DNA of 64,000 bases from Flavobacterium pectinovorum. Lineage in GTDB: Bacteria > Bacteroidota > Bacteroidia > Flavobacteriales > Flavobacteriaceae. Shown piece after piece: positions 51,223 to 60,072 of this stretch. Under the pieces are notes generated by a model that saw nothing but the letters and a program-made list of their open reading frames with translations, was not told the DNA's origin and did not search any database. How positions within the stretch are numbered: the first letter of the stretch is position 1; the number at the start of each line of letters is the position of its first letter. A program made the position numbers and the translations under genes. The stretch spans positions 241,402 through 305,401 of the forward strand of contig NZ_FRBX01000007.1 in assembly GCF_900142715.1 (NCBI RefSeq), read 5' to 3'.

Positions 51223-51254
51223 AAACCCGGCAGGTTTTAAAACCTGTCGGGTTT
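51223..51254. terminator. Hairpin of the ACCCGRCAGGTTTT type
   Basis: AAACCCGGCAGGTTTT and AAAACCTGTCGGGTTT form a 16-bp stem with no loop beyond the turn. It is a close copy of the hairpin at 14265-14297 and lies downstream of the minus-strand gene at 51284. Confidence 0.65.
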
Positions 51255-51283
51255 GTAGTATGTACGTTAAGAAAATTGAATAT

Positions 51284-51745
51284 TTATTTAAAAGAATAAA
51301 ACTTCCGCGTTATAAACGCGATTGGAAATCCAATACAAAATATCAGAATCAAGACCGATAAGATTAAAGGGAAATCTAAATGTTTAGCCGGTAAAACCGG
51401 AAATACAATTGGCAGAACAATTAAATTCATTACAATCCAGACAAAAATGCCATACAGAAATCCCGAAACGAGAGCGCTCTTTTTTAAGAAGGTTAAATAG
51501 GGATAAATAATAAAATAAAACCAGGCAAAAAGAAGGGCAATTATAAAATGGAAACCCAATCCGTACCAAGCCATTTGTGAGTGATTGTAGGCCTCTTTCT
51601 TGAATATTCCGCTGGTAATGGATTGCAGAATTTTTATTGGAGTTGTTTTTTGTAATAGAATTGCGTAGATAAAAATCGCTGCTAAAATATCAAGTGTTCC
51701 GGCAATTAATCCTGCTAAAAATATTGTTCCCGCTTTTGATTTCAT
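51284..51745 (-). CDS. Four-TM membrane protein, uncharacterised
   Basis: A 153-residue protein with four TM segments (GTIFLAGLIAGTLDILAAIF, GLGFHFIIALLFAWFYFIIY, LVSGFLYGIFVWIVMNLIVL, FPLILSVLILIFCIGFPIAF). It lies 9 bp after a DinB gene in the same direction. It resembles the conserved four-TM DUF1440/YagU-like family but I cannot assign it firmly. Function unknown. Confidence 0.7.
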   Translation of the reverse strand: MKSKAGTIFLAGLIAGTLDILAAIFIYAILLQKTTPIKILQSITSGIFKKEAYNHSQMAWYGLGFHFIIALLFAWFYFIIYPYLTFLKKSALVSGFLYGIFVWIVMNLIVLPIVFPVLPAKHLDFPLILSVLILIFCIGFPIAFITRKFYSFK

Positions 51746-51754
51746 ATAATGATT

Positions 51755-52264
51755 TTAGAGTTTTGTCGCATAATTAAAAATGTCTTGTAACTGCTTCGTA
51801 TGTCGTTGAACATGAATTAAACCAAAATAAATCCATTCTAAAATGGTGAATTTTCCAAATCCAGGAACTTCAAAATCAAGACATGTAAGCGTTAAATCAC
51901 AAGTTTCTGAAGCGTTAAGTAAATCAGATTCTATATTAAGCAGGGTTAACGTTAGCGAATTTTTGCTGTAATCCTTAATTTCAGGTTTTATAAAATCGGG
52001 TGCATCCATTTTTGTTTTGAAGTCTAAAAAAATGCTTTCAATCTCTTTAATTTTTTCATCAGGTTTTCTGGCCGTTTTTTCCGTTTTTCCTGCAAATAAT
52101 TCGGGATAACCGGAACAGACAAGAATGATATGCTGTGTTGTTTGTGCAGCTGTCCAGCTGCCTTTGTACGGAACGGTATTTAATTCAATTTCAGAAAACT
52201 CAGAAAGAATCCCGTTTAATTTTTTGAATGTTTCAACAATATCTTTTTGCACTATTGTTTTCAT
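51755..52264 (-). CDS. DinB-family protein
   Basis: A 169-residue four-helix-bundle protein: GSWTAAQTTQHIILVCSGYP with the first metal His in TQHI, and GLIHVQRHTKQLQDIF with paired His near the C-terminus, matching the DinB superfamily of metal-dependent transferases (mycothiol or bacillithiol S-transferases or maleylpyruvate isomerases). It forms a run with VOC and four-TM genes. Confidence 0.85.
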   Translation of the reverse strand: MKTIVQKDIVETFKKLNGILSEFSEIELNTVPYKGSWTAAQTTQHIILVCSGYPELFAGKTEKTARKPDEKIKEIESIFLDFKTKMDAPDFIKPEIKDYSKNSLTLTLLNIESDLLNASETCDLTLTCLDFEVPGFGKFTILEWIYFGLIHVQRHTKQLQDIFNYATKL

Positions 52265-52274
52265 CTTTTTTAAT

Positions 52275-52661
52275 TTAAATGGTCAATTTATCTACAGATG
52301 TGATCCACCAGATGTTTCCAAAGGGATCTGTTACACCACAAGTTCGGCCGTAATTTTGATCGCTTAATTCCATTAAAACTGTTGCACCTTCAGCGATTGC
52401 TTTTTTAAAACTTTCATCGGCATTAGGTACATATACAAATAAGTTAGCGTTTTGCACTTTAAAATCTTTGGTTTCGTCTGTCACCATAATAGTGCTGTTG
52501 TGCATCGTGATTTCAGCATGCTGAACTGTTCCGTCTTCGCGCAATAATGGTGCTTGTAATTCAGTTGCATTAAAAACGTTTTTTGTAAATTCTATAAATT
52601 TTAATGCGCCCTTTACAATTAAATACGGCATTACAACCTGATGATTTTTGGGTATGTTCAT
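52275..52661 (-). CDS. VOC-family protein (glyoxalase/bleomycin-resistance fold)
   Basis: Start chosen at the ATG at 52659-52661 (MNIPKNHQVVMPYLIVKGAL). The 128-residue protein has two beta-alpha-beta modules: KFIEFTKNVFNATELQAPLL, GTVQHAEITMHNSTIMVTDE and FVYVPNADESFKKAIAEGAT, then YGRTCGVTDPFGNIWWIT. This is the PhnB-like VOC type with the conserved DPFGN-x-W end. Small-molecule substrate unknown. It is in a run with DinB (10-bp gap). Confidence 0.88.
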   Translation of the reverse strand: MNIPKNHQVVMPYLIVKGALKFIEFTKNVFNATELQAPLLREDGTVQHAEITMHNSTIMVTDETKDFKVQNANLFVYVPNADESFKKAIAEGATVLMELSDQNYGRTCGVTDPFGNIWWITSVDKLTI

Positions 52662-52741
52662 TTTTCTGTTATTTAAGATTACTGATACAACCAAATTTAC
52701 GATTTTAATTTAAACTTCTAAAAATCAATATTTTGCATTGT

Positions 52742-52963
52742 TTAAGGAAGCGGTTCGCAATGATAGCCGTAAGAATTTAAAAGTTCAATGATGCTGTGGT
52801 TTGAAATCGATGCAGCATGAACCCGCAAAATTTTATCGCAATCTTCGAGATCAAAATTGATGATGCTGTTTGGAAAATGCTCAAGAAGTTTCATCACAAT
52901 CATTTTTGATTGCTCCATTTCCTGAACATTTGTTTTAAAAACTTCTATCATCGGTTTTTGCAT
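52742..52963 (-). CDS. 73-residue protein with ferredoxin-like fold
   Basis: The start ATG at 52961-52963 directly follows the DoxX stop (TAA-ATG). The soluble protein, EVFKTNVQEMEQSKMIVMKL and SIINFDLEDCDKILRVHAAS, has the beta-alpha-beta-beta-alpha-beta layout of heavy-metal-associated-like domains but no CxxC. A second Met at residue 5 is the alternative start. Function unknown; coupled to DoxX. Confidence 0.75.
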   Translation of the reverse strand: MQKPMIEVFKTNVQEMEQSKMIVMKLLEHFPNSIINFDLEDCDKILRVHAASISNHSIIELLNSYGYHCEPLP

Positions 52964-53344
52964 TTATAAAGCGATGTTTTTGTATTGCTCTATTTTATGG
53001 TGATAAATATATGAAGTCGCCAAAATCGCTAAAAAGATTAAAGGAAAGAAAGATTGAAAATCAACTCCATCAACCGCAAAATGGCTTATTGAAGCAAATA
53101 TAAAATCGAAAGCAAAACCTGCATAAGCCCATTCTTTAACACGATTTGAAACTTGCGGAATCACTAATATCAATACGCCGATAATTTTAAAAACGACTAA
53201 GGCATTCCCAAAATATTCAGGATATCCAAGGTGCCTGATTCCTTCTTTTGCCATTTCACTTTGAGAAGTCAGTGCTGGCATAACACCTTCAAACAGGAAA
53301 ATAATAATAGTTGTAATCCAGAAAATCATCTTTGCTTTTTTCAT
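52964..53344 (-). CDS. DoxX-family membrane protein
   Basis: A 126-residue protein with four TM segments: MIFWITTIIIFLFEGVMPAL, HLGYPEYFGNALVVFKIIGV-LILVIPQVS, EWAYAGFAFDFIFASISHFA and FFPLIFLAILATSYIYHHKI. The HLGYP-x-Y-F and K-x-x-A/E-W-A-Y-A-G patterns are those of DoxX-like (DUF4260 type) proteins. It may take part in redox balance; the function of this branch is unknown. First of a small run with the 73-residue gene. Confidence 0.88.
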   Translation of the reverse strand: MKKAKMIFWITTIIIFLFEGVMPALTSQSEMAKEGIRHLGYPEYFGNALVVFKIIGVLILVIPQVSNRVKEWAYAGFAFDFIFASISHFAVDGVDFQSFFPLIFLAILATSYIYHHKIEQYKNIAL

Positions 53345-53815
53345 TGGTTAATATTTAAATAGTTATTAGTTAATTACTTAATACAAATCTACCAATGTTA
53401 TTTTTTATAATGAATAGGTATTTGCGACTATTTTAGGGTCATTTGGGACAGATGTTTGATTTTAGATTTTAGAGTTTAGATTTTTAGATTGGAGGAAAGA
53501 AGAAAGAAGAAAGAGAAAAGAAAATAGAGAATAGAAAATAGAGAATAGAATAAAGATGATAGAATAAAGATGATAGAATAAAGATGATAGAAGAAAGATC
53601 AATTTTGAATCTGCTTAAATCTGTAAAATCTGCGTGAAACTTTTTTAAGTAAAGTAATCTCAAAGATTGTCAGACTAAGCGTCCCGAAGCCTCGGCACGC
53701 TCAGGAAGACATAAATGAGAGTAAAAAAATCCGCGACAATCCGTGTTTTCGCTTGCGAATCCGCGTCATCCGCGTTCAAAAAACTTTGTGTCTTAGTGCC
53801 TTAGTGGCAAAACAA
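53345..53815. repeat. Gene-free spacer with short tandem and dispersed repeats
   Basis: An AGAAATAG-type run (53495-53550) is followed by three copies of GATAGAATAAAGAT (about 53553-53595). After it come AATCTGC words shared with 29663-29960, a CCCGAAGCCTCGG hairpin (53680s, like 9341-9356) and a CGCGTCATCCGCG palindrome (53761-53775). No ORF of significance. Confidence 0.7.
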
Positions 53816-53821
53816 AAAAAA

Positions 53822-53849
53822 ACGCTGCAAAACCGAAGTCTTGCAGCGT
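53822..53849 (-). terminator. Intrinsic terminator of the RND efflux operon
   Basis: ACGCTGCAA (53822-53830) and TTGCAGCGT (53841-53849) form a perfect 9-bp stem with 10-nt loop; the minus strand then has a long T-run. 29 bp after the outer-membrane channel stop. Confidence 0.85.
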
Positions 53850-53878
53850 AATCTCAAATAAATAATTAAAAACGGGTA

Positions 53879-55312
53879 TTATCTCCAGCCTCCGCCTAAA
53901 GCGCGATATAACTCGGTATTGGCAGAAAGTTGTTGTCTTTTAATATCAGCTAATTCTAATTCGCTTTGAAGTAAGTTTGCCTGAGCAGAAAGTACTTCAA
54001 GGTATTCAGCCATTCCGTTTTTGAATAGCAGATTCGAATTTTTAATAGCTTGCTGCAATGTTTTTACACGCTCTTGCAGAAAAGTTTCCTGTTGCTCTAA
54101 TTTTTCCACTCTTACCAAAGCATCAGCAACTTCGCTTACAGCAACTAAAACCGATTGTCTGAAAGTTAAAACTGCTTTTTCTCTTTCCGCAACAGCGATA
54201 TTATATTGCGTTCTTACTCTTTTATTGTTGAATAAAGGCTGTGTTAAACCTCCGGCAACAGTTCCGAACAATGAAGCGGGAATGTTAAACCAACTGCTGG
54301 TTTCGAATGAGTTAACTCCGCCCTGAGCAGTAATTTTTAGTGCAGGATACAAGTCAGCTTTTGTGATTCCAACATTTGCATTGGCAACTTTTAAAGCCAA
54401 TTCAGCACTTTTTACATCGGGTCTTCTGCTTACTAAACTAGACGGAATTCCGATTGCGTTATTGTTTTTAACTTCAATTGAACTCAAACGGGTAGTTCTT
54501 TCTTTTGAGTTAGGAAAAGATCCTGTCAATACACTTAAAGCATTTTCCTGAATGGCAATGTTTTGTTCCAATAACGGAATCAATTGCGCTGAGTTTAATT
54601 TTTGAGCTTCAGATTGTTGAATTGCTAATGATGTTACTTGTCCGGCATCATATTTTAATTTGATGATGGTAGTTGTACTATCATTTAATTTTACGTTTTG
54701 TTTTGCAATTTCTAATTGTGCATCCAACATCAAAAGATTATAATATCCTTTTGAAACATTGGCTACAATATTAGTCTGCAATGCTTTTCTAACTTCTTCA
54801 GACTGAAGATAACCTGCATAAGCGCCTTTTTTCTGATTGCGGATTTTTCCCCAAATATCAGCTTCCCACGAAAGTGAAGCTCCTGCAGAATAATCATCGA
54901 TGTGTTTTTGACCCAAAGCCTGATTTAAATTCATTCCCGTAAAACTATTGTCAGACGGATTGCTCGTACTTGCATTCACAAATAAATTCACCTGAGGAAC
55001 ATTTCCCCATTTTGATTGTGTGAATCTGTATTGAGCAATTTCGATATTTTTGGTAGCGATTTGCAAATCATTATTTCTTGCCACAGCACTATCAATCAAT
55101 TGAATAACATCTTTCTCTGTAAAGAAATTTTTCCACTCCACATCGGCAATACTCGTTGTATCTGTTGAAGTTGATGCATTCCTGAAATTTTCAGGAAATG
55201 CATCTTTTGGAGTTTCAATATCCTTCGAAACCTTACAGGATATTATTGTGGTGATCAAAATGGCGACCATCACGATTTTGGTTATATACTTTTTCATTTT
55301 ATATGTTGTCAT
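53879..55312 (-). CDS. RND efflux outer-membrane channel lipoprotein (NodT/OprM type)
   Basis: A 477-residue lipoprotein of the outer-membrane efflux family. The start ATG at 55310-55312 overlaps the stop of the 37-codon ORF (TAATG); the ATG at 55297 is the alternative. Signal: IVMVAILITTIISC. The two OEP repeats are seen: NDLQIATKNIEIAQYRFTQS, SLSWEADIWGKIRNQKKGAY, and RRPDVKSAELALKVANANVG, AEYLEVLSAQANLLQSELEL, ending YRALGGGW. It forms the exit duct for the pump and adaptor. Last gene of the operon. Confidence 0.92.
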   Translation of the reverse strand: MTTYKMKKYITKIVMVAILITTIISCKVSKDIETPKDAFPENFRNASTSTDTTSIADVEWKNFFTEKDVIQLIDSAVARNNDLQIATKNIEIAQYRFTQSKWGNVPQVNLFVNASTSNPSDNSFTGMNLNQALGQKHIDDYSAGASLSWEADIWGKIRNQKKGAYAGYLQSEEVRKALQTNIVANVSKGYYNLLMLDAQLEIAKQNVKLNDSTTTIIKLKYDAGQVTSLAIQQSEAQKLNSAQLIPLLEQNIAIQENALSVLTGSFPNSKERTTRLSSIEVKNNNAIGIPSSLVSRRPDVKSAELALKVANANVGITKADLYPALKITAQGGVNSFETSSWFNIPASLFGTVAGGLTQPLFNNKRVRTQYNIAVAEREKAVLTFRQSVLVAVSEVADALVRVEKLEQQETFLQERVKTLQQAIKNSNLLFKNGMAEYLEVLSAQANLLQSELELADIKRQQLSANTELYRALGGGWR

Positions 55313-55425
55313 TAAATTTCTGTACAAGTATCTTTTCTGTTATCCAGATCTTTAGCGATTTTGTACGATATATAGGCGATGCCAATAATGATGGTCACCA
55401 GGATTGTCGTTATATAATTTTCCAT
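55312..55425 (-). CDS. 37-residue single-TM peptide between RND pump and channel genes
   Basis: The ATG at 55423-55425 lies 3 bp after the pump stop (TAAAGAATG), and its stop overlaps the next start (TAATG). The product is MENYITTILVTIIIGIAYIS followed by YKIAKDLDNRKDTCTEI: one hydrophobic helix (residues ~4-20), then a charged tail. Size, topology and position resemble AcrZ, the 49-residue helix that binds AcrB in Escherichia coli. There is no sequence relation to AcrZ that I can claim. The tight stop-start overlaps on both sides strongly support that it is translated. Confidence 0.7.
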   Translation of the reverse strand: MENYITTILVTIIIGIAYISYKIAKDLDNRKDTCTEI

Positions 55426-55428
55426 TCT

Positions 55429-58400
55429 TTATTTTTCTTCTTCGTTATGAATTACGGCTACCGGTTTTCCGGAAACCTTTTCTTGTAAATGTTGGAATAC
55501 GATAAATAAAACCGGGATGATTAACAACCCAAGAATTACTCCCGAAATCATACCTCCGGCGGCACCAATACTAATAGAGTGGTTACCCTGAGCAGAAGGT
55601 CCTGTGGCGCTCATCATCGGAATTAATCCTACTACGAAAGCCAGCGATGTCATGATAATTGGACGTAAACGTAATTTTGCAGCGTCTATGGAAGCTTTTA
55701 CTAATGCCTGACCTGATTTTCGTTTCTGCACGGCAAATTCAACAATCAAAATGGCATTTTTAGCGAGTAGTCCAATAAGCATTACCAATGCAACCTGAAC
55801 ATAAATGTTGTTTTCGATTCCGGTTAAACCGATGGCTACGAAAACTCCAAAAATACCTGCAGGGATTGAAAGAATTACTGCTAATGGCAAGATGTAACTT
55901 TCATACTGTGCAGCAAGTAGGAAATAAATGAATATCAAACACAATAGGAAAATTGTTGCCGATTGACCTCCTGAAGAAATTTCTTCGCGGGTTTGTCCAG
56001 AAAATTCAAATCCATAACCTGCAGGCAATTGTTGTGCTGCCACTTCTTCAATTGCTTTAATGGCATCTCCGGAACTAAATCCAGGTTTCGGAATCGCATT
56101 TATACCAATTGAGTTAAATAAATTGTATCTCGAAGCGGTTTCAGAACCATAAATACGGCTTAGTTTTACTAAAGTATTTAACGGAACCATTTCGCCATCT
56201 TTATTTTTTACAAAGACACGATCAATCGCTGATGGATCTGCTCTGTCTGCAATATCTGCCTGAACAACAACTCTGTAATATTTACCAAATCTGTTGAAAT
56301 CAGAAGCTTGTGCGCTACCAAAGTACGCCTGCATGGTTTGCAGAATGTCTTTTACTTTTACACCCAATTGATCTGCTTTTGCATCATTAATATCCAATTG
56401 TAATTGAGGATAATCGGCTTTGAAAGAAGTAAAGGCTACAGCAATTTCAGGTCGTTTCATCAATTCTCCGATAAAGTTTTGAGAAATTCCACTAAACTTG
56501 TCCAGTTTACCTCCGGTTTTATCCTGAAGAACTAAATCTAAAGCTTCAACGTTACTAAATCCAGGAACGGTTGGGAAACTAAATACGAAGAAACTTCCTC
56601 CTGAAATCGCGCCTAATTTGCCACGAACTTCGTTCATAATTTCATCAATATTTTTTACTTTTCCACGTTCTTCATTTGGTTTAAGCAATACGAAAACTAC
56701 TGCAGAAGATGGACTTGTAGAGTTTGTCAATAAGTTGAAACCGGAAATTGCGGTTACAAATCGTGATGCATCAAGACCTCTTAATGTGTTTTCAGCTTCT
56801 GTCATTACTTTTTGAGTTCCGTCAAGAGATGTTCCGGAAGGAGTATTTACTGCAATCGCGATAAATCCCTGATCTTCTGTTGGAATAAATCCTGAAGGTG
56901 TAGTTTTAACCATTACTACGGTTGCAAAAGTAATTAAAGCTAAACCTCCTAAACTAACCCATTTGTTACGAATTAAGAATTTTAATCCGCCAACATAACG
57001 GTTTGTCAATGAATCAAAACTTTTGTTGAATCCGTTAAAGAATTTTTGTTTAAATCCTTGTTTCACATAAGGAGCACTTCCATCTGCATTTGCTGCGTGA
57101 TTATCCTTTAAGAATAAAGCGGCAAGGGCAGGGCTCAATGTTAAAGCGTTTACGGCTGAAATTACAATTGCAATTGCCATCGTAAAAGCAAACTGACGAT
57201 AGAAAACTCCTGTTGAGCCTTCCATAAAACCAACCGGCAGGAATACAGCAGCCATTACCAGCGTAATCGAGATAATAGCACCCGTTATTTCGTGCATTGC
57301 TTCATGTGTTGCTACTTTTGGAGACAAATGTTTGTGCTCCATTTTCGCATGCACGGCCTCGACGACCACAATTGCATCATCGACCACAATACCAATCGCC
57401 AGAATTAATGCGAAAAGCGTTAAAAGGTTGATCGAAAATCCGAATAATTGCATGAAGAAGAACGTTCCTAAAATTGCTACAGGTACAGCAATAGCCGGGA
57501 TTAATGTTGATCTAAAATCTTGCAGGAAGATAAATACCACAATAAATACCAAGATAAAAGCTTCTAATAAAGTGTGTTTTACCTGATCGATCGATTGATC
57601 TAAAGATACTTTTGTGCTATAGAAAATATTGTGTTTGATACCCGTTGGAAAATCTTTTGATGCTTTAATCATCAATTTATTTATCGCAACCTGAATATCA
57701 TTTGAGTTAGAACCTGCTAACTGAATTACTCCAATTACGATTCCTTTTTTACCATTTAAACGTGTTAAACTGTTATAAGAATACGAACCAAGTTCAACTC
57801 TGGCAACATCTTTTAAACGAAGAATAGAACCATCAGCGTTAGAACGAATTGCAATATTTTGATAATCTTCTGGTTTGGTAAGTTTTCCTTTGTATTTAAT
57901 TACGTATTCAAAAACTTCTTTACTTCTTTCTCCAAATTTACCCGGAGCAGCCTCTAAACTTTTGTCCTGAATAGCTGCCATAACTTCGTTTGGCGTAACA
58001 TTATAAGTCGACATTTGAGTTGGGTTCAACCAAACTCTCATCGAGTAATCTTTAACTCCACCAAAAATACTGGCAGAACCTACACCCGGAATACGTTTAA
58101 TTTCAGGAATAATATTAATTTGAGCATAATTGGCAACAAAAGTCTGATCGTATTTTGACTCATCTTCGGTATACATACCAATTGCCATGATAAAACTGTT
58201 TTGTTGTTTTGCCGTGATTACACCTTGCTGAACAACCTCTGCAGGCAATTGACTAGTTGCCTGAGCAACTCTGTTTTGCACGTTTACAGCAGCCTGATCG
58301 GCATCTGTACCTAATTTAAAGAAAACAGTAATAGCAAGAGTACCATCATTACTGGCAGTAGAACTCATGTACGTCATGTTTTCAACACCATTTATAGATT

Positions 58401-58599
58401 CTTCCAGCGATGGTGCAACAGAACGTAAAACCGTTTCTGCATTCGCTCCCGGATAAACAGCCGTTACCAAAACCGATGGCGGTGCAATATCAGGAAACTG
58501 TTGTAAAGGCAATTTTGTAAGTCCAAGTACACCGAGTATCACCAATAAAATGGAGATAACAGTTGCCAGTACAGGTCTTTGTATAAATATTTTGAACAT
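55429..58599 (-). CDS. RND multidrug efflux pump (AcrB/HAE1 type)
   Basis: A 1056-residue pump of usual size. Twelve TMs in two halves; proton-relay ALILAIGIVVDDAIVVVEAV (Asp-Asp in TM4), FQRPVLA start FKIFIQRPVLATVISILLVI, porter segments AVNVQNRVAQATSQLPAEVV and ATSFNRFGKYYRVVVQ-like ASDFNRFGKYYRVVVQADIA, and TM11 KNAILIVEFAVQKRKSG. It exports drugs, bile or other amphiphiles with proton energy. The adaptor gene is 11 bp upstream and the 37-residue peptide 3 bp downstream. Confidence 0.95.
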   Translation of the reverse strand: MFKIFIQRPVLATVISILLVILGVLGLTKLPLQQFPDIAPPSVLVTAVYPGANAETVLRSVAPSLEESINGVENMTYMSSTASNDGTLAITVFFKLGTDADQAAVNVQNRVAQATSQLPAEVVQQGVITAKQQNSFIMAIGMYTEDESKYDQTFVANYAQINIIPEIKRIPGVGSASIFGGVKDYSMRVWLNPTQMSTYNVTPNEVMAAIQDKSLEAAPGKFGERSKEVFEYVIKYKGKLTKPEDYQNIAIRSNADGSILRLKDVARVELGSYSYNSLTRLNGKKGIVIGVIQLAGSNSNDIQVAINKLMIKASKDFPTGIKHNIFYSTKVSLDQSIDQVKHTLLEAFILVFIVVFIFLQDFRSTLIPAIAVPVAILGTFFFMQLFGFSINLLTLFALILAIGIVVDDAIVVVEAVHAKMEHKHLSPKVATHEAMHEITGAIISITLVMAAVFLPVGFMEGSTGVFYRQFAFTMAIAIVISAVNALTLSPALAALFLKDNHAANADGSAPYVKQGFKQKFFNGFNKSFDSLTNRYVGGLKFLIRNKWVSLGGLALITFATVVMVKTTPSGFIPTEDQGFIAIAVNTPSGTSLDGTQKVMTEAENTLRGLDASRFVTAISGFNLLTNSTSPSSAVVFVLLKPNEERGKVKNIDEIMNEVRGKLGAISGGSFFVFSFPTVPGFSNVEALDLVLQDKTGGKLDKFSGISQNFIGELMKRPEIAVAFTSFKADYPQLQLDINDAKADQLGVKVKDILQTMQAYFGSAQASDFNRFGKYYRVVVQADIADRADPSAIDRVFVKNKDGEMVPLNTLVKLSRIYGSETASRYNLFNSIGINAIPKPGFSSGDAIKAIEEVAAQQLPAGYGFEFSGQTREEISSGGQSATIFLLCLIFIYFLLAAQYESYILPLAVILSIPAGIFGVFVAIGLTGIENNIYVQVALVMLIGLLAKNAILIVEFAVQKRKSGQALVKASIDAAKLRLRPIIMTSLAFVVGLIPMMSATGPSAQGNHSISIGAAGGMISGVILGLLIIPVLFIVFQHLQEKVSGKPVAVIHNEEEK

Positions 58600-58610
58600 T
58601 TTCGTAAAAA

Positions 58611-59750
58611 TTATTTTTTAGTAATGATTTGCGCAACTGCTGTTGCTTTTTGAGGCTGGATAACCTGACCTTCCTGAAGTTTGTCAATTCCGCTTAAAAC
58701 AATTTGATCACCAGATTTTACACCATCACTAATAAGATAGTTTGTACCGCTTTTACCAATAATTGTGATAGGCATTTTGTTTACTTTATTTTCTTTGTTT
58801 AAGGTGAAAACAAATACTTTATCCTGCATTTCAATAGTTGCTGATTGCGGAACAAGGATTGCATCGTCATGGTTAATTCCTAAACGAATTTTTCCTGTAT
58901 TTCCAGAACGTAAAGTTCCGCTTGCATTAGGGAAAGTTGCTCTTAAAGTAATTGCACCCGTAGTTTTATCAAATTGACCATCGACCATATCAATTTTTCC
59001 TGATTTGCCATAATCGCTATTATCAGCCAAAATTAAAGTTACAGGAGGTAATTTTTTAATTTTATCACCAAGTGTGTTTCCTGCGTATTGAGATTTAAAT
59101 TTGATGAAATCAGTTTCACCCAAAGAGAAATAAACAAAAACTTCATGTACATCAGATAATTTAGTTAAAGGCTCAATATCAGATGCAGAAACTAAACTTC
59201 CTTGTTTTTTAGGCAATCTTCCAATATAACCACTCACTGGGGCTGTCACATTTGTATATCCTAAATTAATTTTAGCAGATTCTACCATTGCTCTTGCTTG
59301 TTCTATATTGGCAGCAGCAATTTTTTGAGAAGCTTTAGCCGTTTTTAACTGATAATCAGAAACTACTTTGTTTTGTACAAGAGGAGTTAATTTATCAACT
59401 TCTAACTGTGCGTTGATTAAAGCAGCTTCAGAAGCGTGAAGACTTGCCAAAGCATTGTTTAACTGCTCACGAAACGGACGTTCGTTTATTTTGAATAAAG
59501 TCTGACCTTTATTTACATAAGCACCTTCATCAACCAAAACGCGATCAAGGTTTCCGCTTACCTGAGGGCGAATTTCTACATCAACAGTTCCTTGTATCGA
59601 AGCAGGATATTCAGCATCAGTAACAGCATTTGAATTCTGGATAGCTAAAACAGGCAAAAGCGGTGCTGCAGGAGCTGGAGCCTGTTGTTTATCTGCACAA
59701 CTACTTAGTACTAGCGCAAGAATAAAGCTGGTTATAATTACATTTTTCAT
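58611..59750 (-). CDS. RND efflux membrane-fusion (adaptor) lipoprotein
   Basis: Start chosen at 59750 (MKNVIITSFILALVLSSC), a lipoprotein signal; the longer frame to 59891 runs over the promoter-leader region. The 379-residue protein has the HlyD/AcrA features IQGTVDVEIRPQVSGNLDRV, VDEGAYVNKGQTLFKINERP (lipoyl half), a hairpin with SLHASEAALINAQLEVDKLT, and YTNVTAPVSGYIGRLPKKQG. It links pump and channel. First gene of the operon under the -7 box at 60021-60028. Confidence 0.93.
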   Translation of the reverse strand: MKNVIITSFILALVLSSCADKQQAPAPAAPLLPVLAIQNSNAVTDAEYPASIQGTVDVEIRPQVSGNLDRVLVDEGAYVNKGQTLFKINERPFREQLNNALASLHASEAALINAQLEVDKLTPLVQNKVVSDYQLKTAKASQKIAAANIEQARAMVESAKINLGYTNVTAPVSGYIGRLPKKQGSLVSASDIEPLTKLSDVHEVFVYFSLGETDFIKFKSQYAGNTLGDKIKKLPPVTLILADNSDYGKSGKIDMVDGQFDKTTGAITLRATFPNASGTLRSGNTGKIRLGINHDDAILVPQSATIEMQDKVFVFTLNKENKVNKMPITIIGKSGTNYLISDGVKSGDQIVLSGIDKLQEGQVIQPQKATAVAQIITKK

Positions 59751-59845
59751 TTTAATATTGGTTTTAATTTGTTGGACATTCTCGTTTTTAAAAATTTTAT
59801 TTGTGGTATTCTGTAAATTCATGTATTTAAGTCTATTAAATTTTC

Positions 59846-60053
59846 TAACGTTGTTAAGTAAATCGATGCAAAAAGCCATATAATAATGCATTCGAATTAT
59901 GTTTCATAAATCGGTATTAAATTATTTATCAGTGTTAAGTAAAGGGTTAAAAAAGCCTTTAAATTACGTTAATTAAATTTTCTAACGTCGTTAAGTAAAA
60001 TTGTAAAAAAAAAGGATTTGCAAATTTACCCATTAAATCATTTATCACTGTTA
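59846..60053. promoter_or_regulatory. Four TetR-type operator copies and promoter of the efflux operon
   Basis: The 11-mer TA(A/T)C(A/G)N(Y/T)GTTA occurs at 59846 (TAACGTTGTTA), 59927 (TATCAGTGTTA), 59983 (TAACGTCGTTA) and 60043 (TATCACTGTTA). A minus-strand -7 box TAAATTTG lies at 60021-60028. The copy at 60043 overlaps the -33 region and that at 59983 lies just after the start site, a steric repression layout. Copies 1 and 3, and 2 and 4, are paired by longer similarity, so a local duplication seems to have occurred. Leader to 59750 is long (~260 nt). Confidence 0.7.
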
Positions 60054-60072
60054 AGTTAAAATGAAATTTTTT

